A stretch of 64,000 bases of DNA, from assembly GCF_039522525.1 (NCBI RefSeq), contig NZ_BAAADO010000001.1, forward strand, positions 124,001-188,000. Direction: 5' to 3'. The position numbers were made by a program, and so were the translations under genes. Position 1 is the first letter of the stretch. Every line of letters starts with the position of its first letter. Shown piece by piece: positions 40,652 to 49,279 of the stretch. The DNA is from Salinibacillus aidingensis (lineage in GTDB: Bacteria > Bacillota > Bacilli > Bacillales > Alkalibacillaceae). Under the pieces are notes generated by a model. That model made no database searches. It was not told where the DNA came from and was given only the letters and a program-made list of their open reading frames with translations.

Positions 40652-43267
40652 ATGGCAGATCAAAGCCAATCTCGAATGCAACGAAGACAGCAAAAGAAAC
40701 AGAATAAACAAGGCAAGACCAAATGGAATTGGAAAAGAATCCTGATTATTTTTGCCATAATTGGTGGTGTCCTATTCGCGGGAGTGGCAGGAACTTTTGC
40801 CGTATGGGCAGCAGGTGCTCCTTCACTGGATGCAGCAAACTTATCGGATCCCCTTTCATCAAAAATTTATGATCGTGAAGGAAATCTGATTGCCGACTTA
40901 GGCTCCCAAAAACGGACAAAAATTGAATATGACGATATACCACAGGTACTGGAGGATGCCGTTATAGCAACGGAAGACGCCAGGTTCCGCAGTCATTTTG
41001 GTATTGATTTCCAACGAATTTTAGCCGCTGTCTGGGCTAATGTTACCGAGGGCTTCGGAGCTGAAGGGGCCAGTACCATTACCCAGCAGGTTGTGAAAAA
41101 TGCTGTTCTTTCGCAGGATAAAAGGCTTAAAAGAAAGGTTCAGGAACAATGGCTTGCCATGAAGTTAGAAAGAAAGTATTCCAAGAATGATATTTTAACC
41201 ATGTATTTAAATAAAATTCATTACGGAAACTCTACGTATGGTGTGGCCAAGGCAGCTGAAGTCTATTTTGGCAAGAAAGACTTAAGCAAATTAACCTTAC
41301 CTGAAGCCGCTCTGTTAGCAGGTATTCCACAGCTGCCAAATGTATACGATCCGACAAAGAATCCTGAAAAAGCTCAGGAACGAAAAAATGTTGTCCTGGA
41401 CTTAATGGTTCAGCACGGAAAAATATCCGAAAAGAAAGCTGAAAAAGCCAAGAAGGTTCATGTGAATGAACTTGTAGTAGAGGATTATGAATCAGACATC
41501 CCTTATGGAGACTTTTTAGAGAAGGTAGTAAAAGAAGTTAAGAATAAAATGGGGGATGAGGTTGATATTTATCAGGATGGTTTAAAAATTTATACAACAT
41601 TAGATCCTAAAGCCCAAAAACAGGTGGAACTTCTGTTAAGTGATTCAGAGAATAATCCGCTGAGAGGATATTTTAACAATGAAGAGTTGCAGTCAGCTTT
41701 ATCCGTGGTTGACACAAAAACTGGAGAAATCCTGGCTTTAGGTGGTCAATACAATGGAAAAGAAGGAATTGGAGCTGACTATAACTATGCCTTTCAAGAT
41801 GGTTTCCAGCCTGGTTCTACTATGAAGCCTATTATGAGCTATGGACCACTTATCGAAAACAAGAAGCGATCCACATACTATCAATTTAATGATGCTGACC
41901 ATGAATATTCGGATGGGACTGATATTTCGAACTGGGATAATAGCTATAGAGGATGGAATACCATGCGATACCATTTAGCTTATTCTCGGAATATACCTGC
42001 CTTGAAGGCATTACAGGAAGTTGGGACAGATAAAGCAGCAGAATTTGCTGAAAAATTAGGTTTGCCCGTGTCTAAATATAATGGTGTCTATGAATCAGAT
42101 GCCATCGGCGGGCATATTGAACCGAATACGGTGCAAATGGCCGGTGCCTATGCTGCGTTTGGAAATCAAGGAATTTTTAATAAACCACACGCTGTAAAGA
42201 AAGTTGTCATGGGTGATAAAGAAGTTGATTTTTCAGAAGAACCAACAGTCGCCATGTCTAAATATACAGCCTATATGATAAGTGATATGTTAAAAGACGT
42301 TGTACAATATGGAACAGGTACAGATGCAAACGTCTCCGGATTGCCTCTGGCTGGTAAGACAGGTACCACCAACGGCAATCAGGATGCCTGGTTCAGTGGT
42401 TATACGACGAATTATTCCATTTCAGTTTGGACCGGATATCCTAAATCCAGTGATAGTCTGGAAGGAAATCAGGATGATATTCCTAAATTAATGTTTAAGA
42501 ATATTATGCAGCACATTTCGCAAGGGGTAGAAACGAAGGATTTTGTAAAACCAGACTCTGTTGTTGAAGTTGGCGTTGAAAAAGGCACACGTCCTGCAAA
42601 ATTACCTAGTGAATTTACTCCTGAAGACCAGATCATCAACGAGTTATTTGTAAAAGGCCAAGAACCTGAAAAAGTATCAGAGAAATATGACCAAATTGAT
42701 CCAGTCAGCGAGTTAAAAGCGGAATACAATGAACAGGAAAAAGCTGTAGACCTTAGCTGGAATTATGATGGTGAAGCAGAAAATATTAAATTTGAAGTAA
42801 AAGCGGGCATCGAAAATTCAGATTTACAAGTCATCACAAACACGCAAAACAAGCAAGTTAAAGTGACAGACATTCGACCTGGATCTAAGGTTATTTTCGA
42901 AGTTACGGCTGTTCATACGGATGATTCCGAAAACCGCAGTGAGCCGCAACGAGTTGAACTGGAGATTCCTGAAGAGGAAGAAGATCCATTTGACGACATG
43001 TTGCCTGGTGAAGGAAATGGAAATGGTAATGGAAATGGAAATGGAAACGGAAATGGTAATGGCAACGGGAACGGCAATGGGAATGATGAAGGTAATGGCA
43101 ATGAAGGTGATGATCAACAAGATGATGGTGATGGCGAAAACGGTAGCGACAATGGCAGCGAAGACGGAAATGAAGAAGGACCAACCGACCCGCCCCAAGA
43201 TGGTGAAAGTCCGCCAGATGACGGTCAGACAGCCCAAATTGACGGATTAATGAGAAGAGCAGGTTAA
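40652..43267 (+). CDS. ponA: Class A penicillin-binding protein PBP1
   Basis: An 871-aa bifunctional peptidoglycan synthase. Cytoplasmic basic tail, TM helix about 29-53, glycosyltransferase domain with catalytic Glu108 in ATEDARFRSHFG and EGASTITQQVVKNA, then transpeptidase domain with Ser389 in PGSTMKPI, SRN as the SxN motif, and KTGTTNG at Lys569. A fibronectin-type-III-like segment (about 690-780) precedes a Gly-Asn tract and a long acidic tail. GpsB partners it. The tail is discussed as a finding. Confidence 0.97.
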   Translation: MADQSQSRMQRRQQKKQNKQGKTKWNWKRILIIFAIIGGVLFAGVAGTFAVWAAGAPSLDAANLSDPLSSKIYDREGNLIADLGSQKRTKIEYDDIPQVLEDAVIATEDARFRSHFGIDFQRILAAVWANVTEGFGAEGASTITQQVVKNAVLSQDKRLKRKVQEQWLAMKLERKYSKNDILTMYLNKIHYGNSTYGVAKAAEVYFGKKDLSKLTLPEAALLAGIPQLPNVYDPTKNPEKAQERKNVVLDLMVQHGKISEKKAEKAKKVHVNELVVEDYESDIPYGDFLEKVVKEVKNKMGDEVDIYQDGLKIYTTLDPKAQKQVELLLSDSENNPLRGYFNNEELQSALSVVDTKTGEILALGGQYNGKEGIGADYNYAFQDGFQPGSTMKPIMSYGPLIENKKRSTYYQFNDADHEYSDGTDISNWDNSYRGWNTMRYHLAYSRNIPALKALQEVGTDKAAEFAEKLGLPVSKYNGVYESDAIGGHIEPNTVQMAGAYAAFGNQGIFNKPHAVKKVVMGDKEVDFSEEPTVAMSKYTAYMISDMLKDVVQYGTGTDANVSGLPLAGKTGTTNGNQDAWFSGYTTNYSISVWTGYPKSSDSLEGNQDDIPKLMFKNIMQHISQGVETKDFVKPDSVVEVGVEKGTRPAKLPSEFTPEDQIINELFVKGQEPEKVSEKYDQIDPVSELKAEYNEQEKAVDLSWNYDGEAENIKFEVKAGIENSDLQVITNTQNKQVKVTDIRPGSKVIFEVTAVHTDDSENRSEPQRVELEIPEEEEDPFDDMLPGEGNGNGNGNGNGNGNGNGNGNGNGNDEGNGNEGDDQQDDGDGENGSDNGSEDGNEEGPTDPPQDGESPPDDGQTAQIDGLMRRAG
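43013..43084 (+). repeat. Hexanucleotide tandem repeat coding (Gly-Asn)12 in ponA
   Basis: Twelve in-frame copies of GGN-AAY (72 bp, residues 788-811) show mixed synonymous codons. Copy number may vary between strains. Confidence 0.95.
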
Positions 43268-43337
43268 GAACAACGCATGTTGCCTTCCCTGAAAAAAATT
43301 AATCATTCATCAAATGATGATTTCCATACCCAACAAG

Positions 43338-43388
43338 AAGAGCTGAATCCTCCAGGAAAACTGGAGAATTCAGCTCTTTCTTTTTTTC
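43338..43388 (+). terminator. Terminator of recU-ponA
   Basis: AAGAGCTGAAT-C-CTCCAG (43338-43355) pairs with CTGGAG-A-ATTCAGCTCTT (43361-43378), one mismatch, followed by TTCTTTTTTT. Confidence 0.9.
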
Positions 43389-43427
43389 AGACCTTTATTT
43401 CGTGCAAATGAAAATCATCTGCTTATA

Positions 43428-44105
43428 TCACGACTGATTACTATTGGTTATTTCCTTTTCCCTCTTCCTCATTCGCTTTTGTCCTTCCCTGCATACCTCT
43501 AATAAAGGGCAAATTTCACATTGAGGACTTTGTGCTTTACAGTGATATCTCCCAAAGAAAATCATACGATGATGTGTATCTCCCCATTCATCTTCAGGAA
43601 TCTTACGCATAAGTGTTTTTTCAACTTCCAGAACAGAATCCTTCCAGCGACAGAATCCTAATCGTTTAGAAACCCGTTCAACATGTGTATCCACTGCAAT
43701 GGCAGGCTTATTAAACGCAACTGATACAACAACGTTGGCTGTTTTTCTTCCTACACCGGGGAGGTTCACTAATTTTTCGTGTTCATCAGGAACCTGTCCA
43801 TCGTACTGTTCAACTAATATCTCACACAACTTACGAATATTTTTTGATTTATTCCGGTATAAGCCAATTCTTTTTATATCATTTTGCAGTTCCTCTAGTG
43901 AAACAGCTAAATAATCTTCGGGTGTTTTATATTTTTGAAACAAATCCTTAGTCACTTTATTCACCAGTGCATCCGTACATTGCGCTGAAAGTACGACTGC
44001 GATGAGCAACTCAAATGGGTTGGAATGGGTAAGTTCACATTTGGCTTCAGGAAACATTTCCCCCATCTTATCCAGACAAAAACGAATCTGTTTTTTTGTC
44101 AGCAT
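43428..44105 (-). CDS. nth: Endonuclease III
   Basis: A 225-aa DNA glycosylase/AP lyase for oxidised pyrimidines. The helix-hairpin-helix LPGVGRKTANVV has catalytic Lys, VDTHVERVSKRLG has catalytic Asp, and the C-terminal CKAQSPQCEICPLLEVC is the [4Fe-4S] loop (C-x6-C-x2-C-x5-C). It lies 17 bp downstream of dnaD, as in B. subtilis; the neighbouring ypoC of B. subtilis is missing here. Confidence 0.96.
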   Translation of the reverse strand: MLTKKQIRFCLDKMGEMFPEAKCELTHSNPFELLIAVVLSAQCTDALVNKVTKDLFQKYKTPEDYLAVSLEELQNDIKRIGLYRNKSKNIRKLCEILVEQYDGQVPDEHEKLVNLPGVGRKTANVVVSVAFNKPAIAVDTHVERVSKRLGFCRWKDSVLEVEKTLMRKIPEDEWGDTHHRMIFFGRYHCKAQSPQCEICPLLEVCREGQKRMRKREKEITNSNQS

Positions 44106-44122
44106 TAATTGACCACCTCTTC

Positions 44123-44809
44123 CTATTCACCATCTTCATCTAACCAATTATAATAAACGGAAGTATCCCGTTTTTTCTTCTTTTGAGTACCGCTTGTCTG
44201 ATTGGAATTCTGACGGAAGGACTGACTCACCTTCCGTGCATCTTCAACCGTTTTAACCCCTTTTTTTCTCCACTCTATGAGGATTCGATCTACATAGCGG
44301 AAATTTAATTTTCCCATTAAAACCGCTTCACGAAGAGCCGCTTTAATGAGAGATGGGGCTAACTGATCATCATCCAGCCAATGATTGATCGTCTCAATTT
44401 CAATAGGGGATAGAGCCCGGCCAAATTCCTGTTCAAATAAATAAAATAGTTTTCCTTCATGTTCGGCCTGTTCTTCCTTTTCAACCTGATCATAAATCTT
44501 CTTCCAAATGGGCTCCAGCGAATACCATTCATAGATGACATGATCCTCCTGGTGCTGTTCAATCTTTATCAGACTCTTATTCATAAGTTTTTTAAGTACT
44601 CGGGCAAGCTCCTGTTCATTTATGGTCATATGTTCACTGATCGCCTGAATGGAAGGGAGACGATTTCCTTCTGACTGAAGTCGATAAATCTGTAAAATAA
44701 CGACAAGCTCCCCTTCCGTCATTCCCAAAGATGTATAGTTCAGTAAAAGGGTCTTAGGGAATGTCATTTGATCAAAAATGACCTGATAATAAGCTGAATC
44801 GTTTTGCAT
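44123..44809 (-). CDS. dnaD: DNA replication initiation protein DnaD
   Basis: A 228-aa primosomal protein: the N-terminal winged-helix domain contains LPSIQAISEHMTINEQELAR, and the DnaD C-terminal domain holds FEQEFGRALSPIEIETINHW with the YRxxxI-like VDRILIEWRKKGVKT. It loads helicase with DnaB and DnaI. It is the first gene of the dnaD-nth unit. Confidence 0.95.
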   Translation of the reverse strand: MQNDSAYYQVIFDQMTFPKTLLLNYTSLGMTEGELVVILQIYRLQSEGNRLPSIQAISEHMTINEQELARVLKKLMNKSLIKIEQHQEDHVIYEWYSLEPIWKKIYDQVEKEEQAEHEGKLFYLFEQEFGRALSPIEIETINHWLDDDQLAPSLIKAALREAVLMGKLNFRYVDRILIEWRKKGVKTVEDARKVSQSFRQNSNQTSGTQKKKKRDTSVYYNWLDEDGE

Positions 44810-44903
44810 GATTATCCCACCTTACAGTTATTATAGCATGTACTCTTGCTGAATCATGTATGAAAAGTTCTGTGGGAGAAAATATTAGACCCATTAGCTG
44901 TAT

Positions 44904-44933
44904 AAAAGGCTCCCTGTTTTAAGGGAGCCTTTT
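44904..44933. terminator. Bidirectional terminator
   Basis: AAAAGGCTCCCT (44904-44915) pairs with AGGGAGCCTTTT (44922-44933). It separates the asnS end from the dnaD promoter and mainly serves asnS. Confidence 0.9.
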
Positions 44934-44958
44934 TACTATAAATCATTTTTTACAGACA

Positions 44959-46254
44959 TCATGGATACAAACGATTTAACAGACGTGGGAACGGAATCGT
45001 TTCACGTACATGCTCGATTCCTGCAATCCAGGCTACCGTACGCTCTAATCCCAAACCAAAGCCCGAGTGAGGAACACTTCCATATTTTCTTAACTCCAGA
45101 TACCATTCATAAGCGGGACCTGTAAGTCCATGCTCCTTGTAACGCTGCTCCATTAAATCCAAATCATCTATACGCTCGGATCCACCGATAATTTCCCCAT
45201 ATCCTTCAGGAGCAATTAAATCTGCACATAATACGACATCAGGATTGTCTGGATCCGGCTGCATATAAAAGGCTTTCAGCTTGGTAGGATAATGAGTGAT
45301 AAAGACTGGTTTATCAAAACTTTCGGCAATGGCTGTTTCGTGAGGTGCTCCGAAATCATCGCCCCATTCAACGTCATCAAATCCCTGTTCCTTCAAAAAT
45401 TTCAACGCATCATCATATGTAATTCGCGGAAATGGGGCTTGAATATTTTCAAGCTTTGAAACATCTCGTTCAAGTGCCTGTAATTCAAGCTTACAGTTTT
45501 CCAATACGGATTGAACAATATGAGTGACATACTGTTCCTGCAGCTCCAGGCTTTCCTCATGCTTCATAAATGCCATTTCCGGCTCAATCATCCAGAATTC
45601 AATCAGATGTCTGCGTGTTTTTGATTTTTCGGCACGGAAGGTAGGACCAAAGGAAAATACCTTTCCAAGTGCCATGGCCGCAGCCTCCATATAAAGCTGT
45701 CCACTTTGGGATAAATAAGCATCCTCATCAAAGTATTTTGTATGGAACAATTCTGTTGTGCCTTCTGCAGACGCCCCTGTTAAGATAGGTGGATCCACTT
45801 TCACAAAGCCCTGCTGATTATAAAACTCATAAGTGGCCCGAATAATTTCATTCCTGACTTTCATAATCGCATGCTGTTTCTTGGACCGTAACCATAAATG
45901 GCGGTGATCCATCAGGAATTCTGTGCCATGATTTTTCGGTGTAATCGGATAATCTACGGCTTCATGGATAAGTTCAATACCACTCACTTGAATTTCATAG
46001 CCAAGTGGAGATCGGGAATCCTCAACAATTGTACCTGTTACATACAACGAAGACTCCTGTGTCAGCTGCTTCTTAGCTAAATCAAAAACCTCTTCTTCTA
46101 CATCAGATTTAACTACAACTCCCTGAATAAAACCTGTCCCATCACGAAGCTGTAAAAAGGCAATTTTTCCACTGGAGCGCTTATTGGCAAGCCAGGCTCC
46201 AATCGTTACTTCTTCTCCTACATGTTTATATACTTGATTGATTGTCGTCTTCAT
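44959..46254 (-). CDS. asnS: Asparaginyl-tRNA synthetase
   Basis: A 431-aa class IIb synthetase. The N-terminal OB fold has WLANKRSSGKIAFLQLRDG, class II motif 2 is FRAEKSKTRRHLIEFWMIE, and motif 3 is GFGLGLERTVAWI. It charges tRNA-Asn with asparagine. It lies 15 bp downstream of aspB, as in B. subtilis; no T-box leader is visible. Confidence 0.96.
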   Translation of the reverse strand: MKTTINQVYKHVGEEVTIGAWLANKRSSGKIAFLQLRDGTGFIQGVVVKSDVEEEVFDLAKKQLTQESSLYVTGTIVEDSRSPLGYEIQVSGIELIHEAVDYPITPKNHGTEFLMDHRHLWLRSKKQHAIMKVRNEIIRATYEFYNQQGFVKVDPPILTGASAEGTTELFHTKYFDEDAYLSQSGQLYMEAAAMALGKVFSFGPTFRAEKSKTRRHLIEFWMIEPEMAFMKHEESLELQEQYVTHIVQSVLENCKLELQALERDVSKLENIQAPFPRITYDDALKFLKEQGFDDVEWGDDFGAPHETAIAESFDKPVFITHYPTKLKAFYMQPDPDNPDVVLCADLIAPEGYGEIIGGSERIDDLDLMEQRYKEHGLTGPAYEWYLELRKYGSVPHSGFGLGLERTVAWIAGIEHVRETIPFPRLLNRLYP

Positions 46255-46269
46255 GACGCTTCCTCCTAT

Positions 46270-47457
46270 TTAAACGGTTTGATGTTTTTCGATAAAACGT
46301 TTGATACGTTTAGCTGCTTCTTCAAGCTGATCTAAAGAGGTTGCATAGGATAAACGAACATTTTCAGGTGCACCGAAACCGGATCCCGGAACTAATGCAA
46401 CCTTCTCCTCTTCAAGAAGGGCTTCCACCCAGTCAAAAACTTCATCATAACCACAGGCTGCTGCGGCCTCTTTGACATTTGGAAACAGATAAAAGGCGCC
46501 TTTAGGTTTTACACAGCTGACACCTGGTAAATCGGTTACCCACTGATACAGTTTTTCCAATCTCTCTCCGAATGCTTCTTTCATCTTATTTACTTCCTCT
46601 TCAGAAGCGGAATAAGCTGCAAGTGCTCCATACTGCGAAATAGACGTAGGGTTGGAGGTGGAATGGGAAGCCAGGTTTGTCATCGCTTTGATGATCGTTT
46701 CATTCCCGGCTGCATATCCAATTCTCCAGCCTGTCATGGAATGGGACTTGGAAACCCCATTAATAATAACGGTTGATTCTTTAAGTTTATCCGACAGCTG
46801 CGCAATGGAAATGTGGTGATGCTCGCCATATATTAACTTTTCGTATATTTCATCTGAAACAATGGTTATATTATGTTTTAGGCACACATCTCCTATTGCC
46901 TGTAACTCTTCTCTGGAATATATGACACCTGTTGGATTACTTGGAGAATTAATAATAATTGCTTTGGTTCTATCGGTAATCGCTTGTTCCACCTGCTCCG
47001 GAGTTAATTTAAACTCATTGTCTTCCTGAGCTTCAACAAACACAGGTTTTCCCTGTGCGAGCTTTATCTGTTCAGGATAACTTACCCAATACGGTGTTGG
47101 AACGATCACCTCATCACCAGGATTAAGTAATACCTGAAACAAAGTGAATAACGCGTGTTTGGCCCCAATCGTTACAATCAATTCATTTTCACGATATTCA
47201 AGATTCTGATCACGTTTGAATTTTTTCTGAATCTGCTGCTTTAATTCCGGGAGACCTCCGGAAGGCGTATATTTTGTTTTTCCTTCATCCATGGCTTTTT
47301 TCGCCGCTTGTATAATATGTTCCGGCGTATTAAAATCCGGTTCACCAGCTGCTAAACCGATCACATCATGGCCTTCTTTTTTCAGTGCCTTTGCTTTTGC
47401 TGTGATCGCCAAAGTACTTGAAGGCGTTAAGCTTTGTACACGTTCTGCCAATTCCAT
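46270..47457 (-). CDS. aspB: Aspartate aminotransferase
   Basis: A 395-aa fold-type I PLP aminotransferase. The PLP Lys is in NGVSKSHSMTGWRIGYAAG; IINSPSNPTGVIYS binds cofactor and DEIYEKLIYG holds the Asp. It converts aspartate and 2-oxoglutarate to oxaloacetate and glutamate, feeding the Asn tRNA branch downstream. It is in the ypmA-ypmB-aspB-asnS run. Confidence 0.95.
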   Translation of the reverse strand: MELAERVQSLTPSSTLAITAKAKALKKEGHDVIGLAAGEPDFNTPEHIIQAAKKAMDEGKTKYTPSGGLPELKQQIQKKFKRDQNLEYRENELIVTIGAKHALFTLFQVLLNPGDEVIVPTPYWVSYPEQIKLAQGKPVFVEAQEDNEFKLTPEQVEQAITDRTKAIIINSPSNPTGVIYSREELQAIGDVCLKHNITIVSDEIYEKLIYGEHHHISIAQLSDKLKESTVIINGVSKSHSMTGWRIGYAAGNETIIKAMTNLASHSTSNPTSISQYGALAAYSASEEEVNKMKEAFGERLEKLYQWVTDLPGVSCVKPKGAFYLFPNVKEAAAACGYDEVFDWVEALLEEEKVALVPGSGFGAPENVRLSYATSLDQLEEAAKRIKRFIEKHQTV

Positions 47458-47474
47458 TAAGTGGATTCCTCCTC

Positions 47475-47999
47475 TTATTTTTTACTTAGCTTCACTTGTT
47501 CGTACAAATCTCCATTTTCAAACAAGTACGTTTCAAATACGTATTGATTGTCATTGTTTTTATATGTGATTTCCCAGATTACATTTCCATTCTCAATACC
47601 TGGAGTGATACTTTGCATTGTACAGTCCTGGCACTGTTCCTTCCAGATTGAGGTTATTTTTTCTTTACTTATTCCGTCGTTTTCTTGCACATATGTAATT
47701 TCCTCATCTTTCTCAACAGGAACAAACGCCATTCCTTTTGTTTCGTCTTCTGAAAGTCCCACGGCAACATCATAGGCCTTTTCCCCATTATATCGCACTA
47801 TACTCTCGATTTCTTCTAAAGGCGTTTCCTGTAGCGCCTGTTGTCTGGATTGTTCAAATGTCGCTTCTTTACCCTCCATTGCCGTACTATACACGTAGAT
47901 AAAGGATCCGGCAACGATTAAGAAAAGGATGAAAAAAATAAGGGCAACGAGGCGAAACCACCTATGTCTCATAAATGGTGAAGATTGCTGTCTTTTCAT
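47475..47999 (-). CDS. ypmB: YpmB family (DUF5590) protein
   Basis: A 174-aa membrane-anchored protein: one N-terminal TM helix (FRLVALIFFILFLIVAGSFI) and a two-part PepSY-like extracytoplasmic domain, with VRYNGEKAYDVAVGLSEDE and VIWEITYKNND. The first 38 nt overlap ypmA; the start could instead be ATG 47972, which still overlaps it. Between ypmA and aspB as in B. subtilis. Role unknown. Confidence 0.88.
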   Translation of the reverse strand: MKRQQSSPFMRHRWFRLVALIFFILFLIVAGSFIYVYSTAMEGKEATFEQSRQQALQETPLEEIESIVRYNGEKAYDVAVGLSEDETKGMAFVPVEKDEEITYVQENDGISKEKITSIWKEQCQDCTMQSITPGIENGNVIWEITYKNNDNQYVFETYLFENGDLYEQVKLSKK

Positions 48000-48135
48000 C
48001 TTCCTGGTCCAACGCTAATCCAAACATTAAATCCTTTTCTTTTAGTGTACGATTTAAACAATCCACAATCTTGTAAAGGTTATCTGTTTTTGAAACACGT
48101 AATGTAGTGAGTGTCTCAGGGCCTGACTGGGTCAT
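47962..48135 (-). CDS. ypmA: YpmA family (DUF4264) protein
   Basis: A 57-aa small protein with the conserved NLYKIVDCLNRTLKEKDLMF and AIFTIYET end. Start ATG 48135 has AAGGAGG 6 nt upstream; the longer frame does not. It is first in the run to asnS; the function is unknown. Confidence 0.87.
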   Translation of the reverse strand: MTQSGPETLTTLRVSKTDNLYKIVDCLNRTLKEKDLMFGLALDQEDEKTAIFTIYET

Positions 48136-48365
48136 AGAGTACCTCCTTAACCATTCAGAAGCCATACATAGAAATTTTTGCACCGTATATCATCAAGCAA
48201 TGAATCCCAAACTAATGGATGTCTGAAAGGTTACTTCGTTATATATTATAACAATAAATTTCAGTCGCTAAATAGTTAAATCAATAATTCCGATTAAAAT
48301 TTTCCTAACCCATACCAAAATGCTGCTTGCACCTGCTCAAGTTTTCATCGAAAAGAAACAATGAG

Positions 48366-48420
48366 ATCGTGTTAACGAAATCGTTAACACGATTTTTTTG
48401 GCTTAAGGCGCTTCCGCCTT
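48366..48420 (+). terminator. Plus-strand terminator hairpins without a plus-strand gene
   Basis: ATCGTGTTAACGA (48366-48378) pairs with TCGTTAACACGAT (48381-48393) and TTTTTT follows. A second hairpin AAGGCG-CTTC-CGCCTT at about 48406-48421 is followed by TGTTTT. Both T-tracts are on the plus strand, although both neighbours (ypmA and the MBL-like gene) are on the minus strand. Confidence 0.75.
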
Positions 48421-48424
48421 TGTT

Positions 48425-49222
48425 TTAACGGACAAATTCGTAATCTGATGGGGTGAAGATAATTTGAACCGTACCTACCCTTTTCAAATGATAAACATCA
48501 ATCCACAGCTCTGTCAGCCGTTCGACAAGTCCTGCATGCAGTTTTTTATCCTTCAGGTCATAAATAATCGCTATATGAGGATCAAGCTGGTCTAACAGCT
48601 CACCTGTCGGAAAGTTTTTTTCAGCATAATCGGGAATCTTGATAATCTCCGTCTGAATAGGCAAATCCTTTAAGATATCTTCAATCGCCTGATTTGCTTC
48701 TGACATAAAAACCATGGAGTTTTTGCCAAATGTGATATACAATGACATGTTTTGAGAATTGGGATTAACCTTTAAAACTTTAAACCTCAGACCTGTACTT
48801 GGCTCATAAGTCTCCCCATGCTCCCATTTAACAGTACTGATATCTTCCGTCTGAATATTAACACAGGGCTGATAATTCGAACTTGCAATCTTTTTTACAT
48901 GGTACTTGTCAATAATAACATCTGCATTGCCGCACGCTGTTTCATTTTTATTGGTTAGTACTAAGTAATCAATTTGCCGTACTTCCAGCTCCTCCAACTG
49001 CCCGACAAGGTCCTCTTCGCTATCCTTAGATCCTGTATTAATAAGAATTCGTTTATCCCTGCCAGTTGTAATGAGAAGTGATTCCCCATCAGTAAGATGA
49101 AAAAAGGTAAACTTTACTTCATCTTCAGACAGGGTACGCTCAAGAGCCTCTGCAGGATAGGCTGATAATCCTGCTATTACAATTGCCAGACAAAAAATAA
49201 CGACCCTTTTCCATATGTTCAT
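48425..49222 (-). CDS. Secreted metallo-beta-lactamase-fold protein without metal ligands
   Basis: A 265-aa exported protein with an N-terminal signal helix (VVIFCLAIVIAGLSAYPAEA). It follows the ComEC-C-terminal/MBL layout: FFHLTDGESLLITTGRDKRI, ILINTGSKDS, and IDYLVLTNKNETACGNADVI, where active members have HxHxDH. Here LTNKNETACG stands instead, so zinc binding and hydrolysis are unlikely. It may be a structural or binding protein of the cell surface. It does not belong to the known block in B. subtilis; it lies 58 bp downstream of dinG. Confidence 0.78.
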   Translation of the reverse strand: MNIWKRVVIFCLAIVIAGLSAYPAEALERTLSEDEVKFTFFHLTDGESLLITTGRDKRILINTGSKDSEEDLVGQLEELEVRQIDYLVLTNKNETACGNADVIIDKYHVKKIASSNYQPCVNIQTEDISTVKWEHGETYEPSTGLRFKVLKVNPNSQNMSLYITFGKNSMVFMSEANQAIEDILKDLPIQTEIIKIPDYAEKNFPTGELLDQLDPHIAIIYDLKDKKLHAGLVERLTELWIDVYHLKRVGTVQIIFTPSDYEFVR

Positions 49223-49279
49223 TACATCTCACATCCCATCATCAGTATCCAAGAATAGAATGTGTAACTATTCCATAAC

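Noticed and set aside
43013..43084. CRISPR-like tandem repeats
   Set aside because: Units are 6 bp, contiguous and in frame with ponA, without spacers.
42824..43250. Long open frames on both strands across the Gly-Asn region of ponA
   Set aside because: They come from the hexanucleotide repeat, which has no stop in several frames; ponA explains the DNA and has a normal ribosome site.
46255..46269. T-box leader before asnS
   Set aside because: Only 15 bp separate aspB and asnS; there is no room for a T-box.
47962..47999. ypmA and ypmB overlapping by 38 nt as a possible frameshift fusion
   Set aside because: Both proteins have normal ends matching their own families; it is a gene overlap.
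48425..49222. Beta-lactamase resistance gene
   Set aside because: The active-site histidines are missing, and the layout is nearer to ComEC-type MBL proteins.
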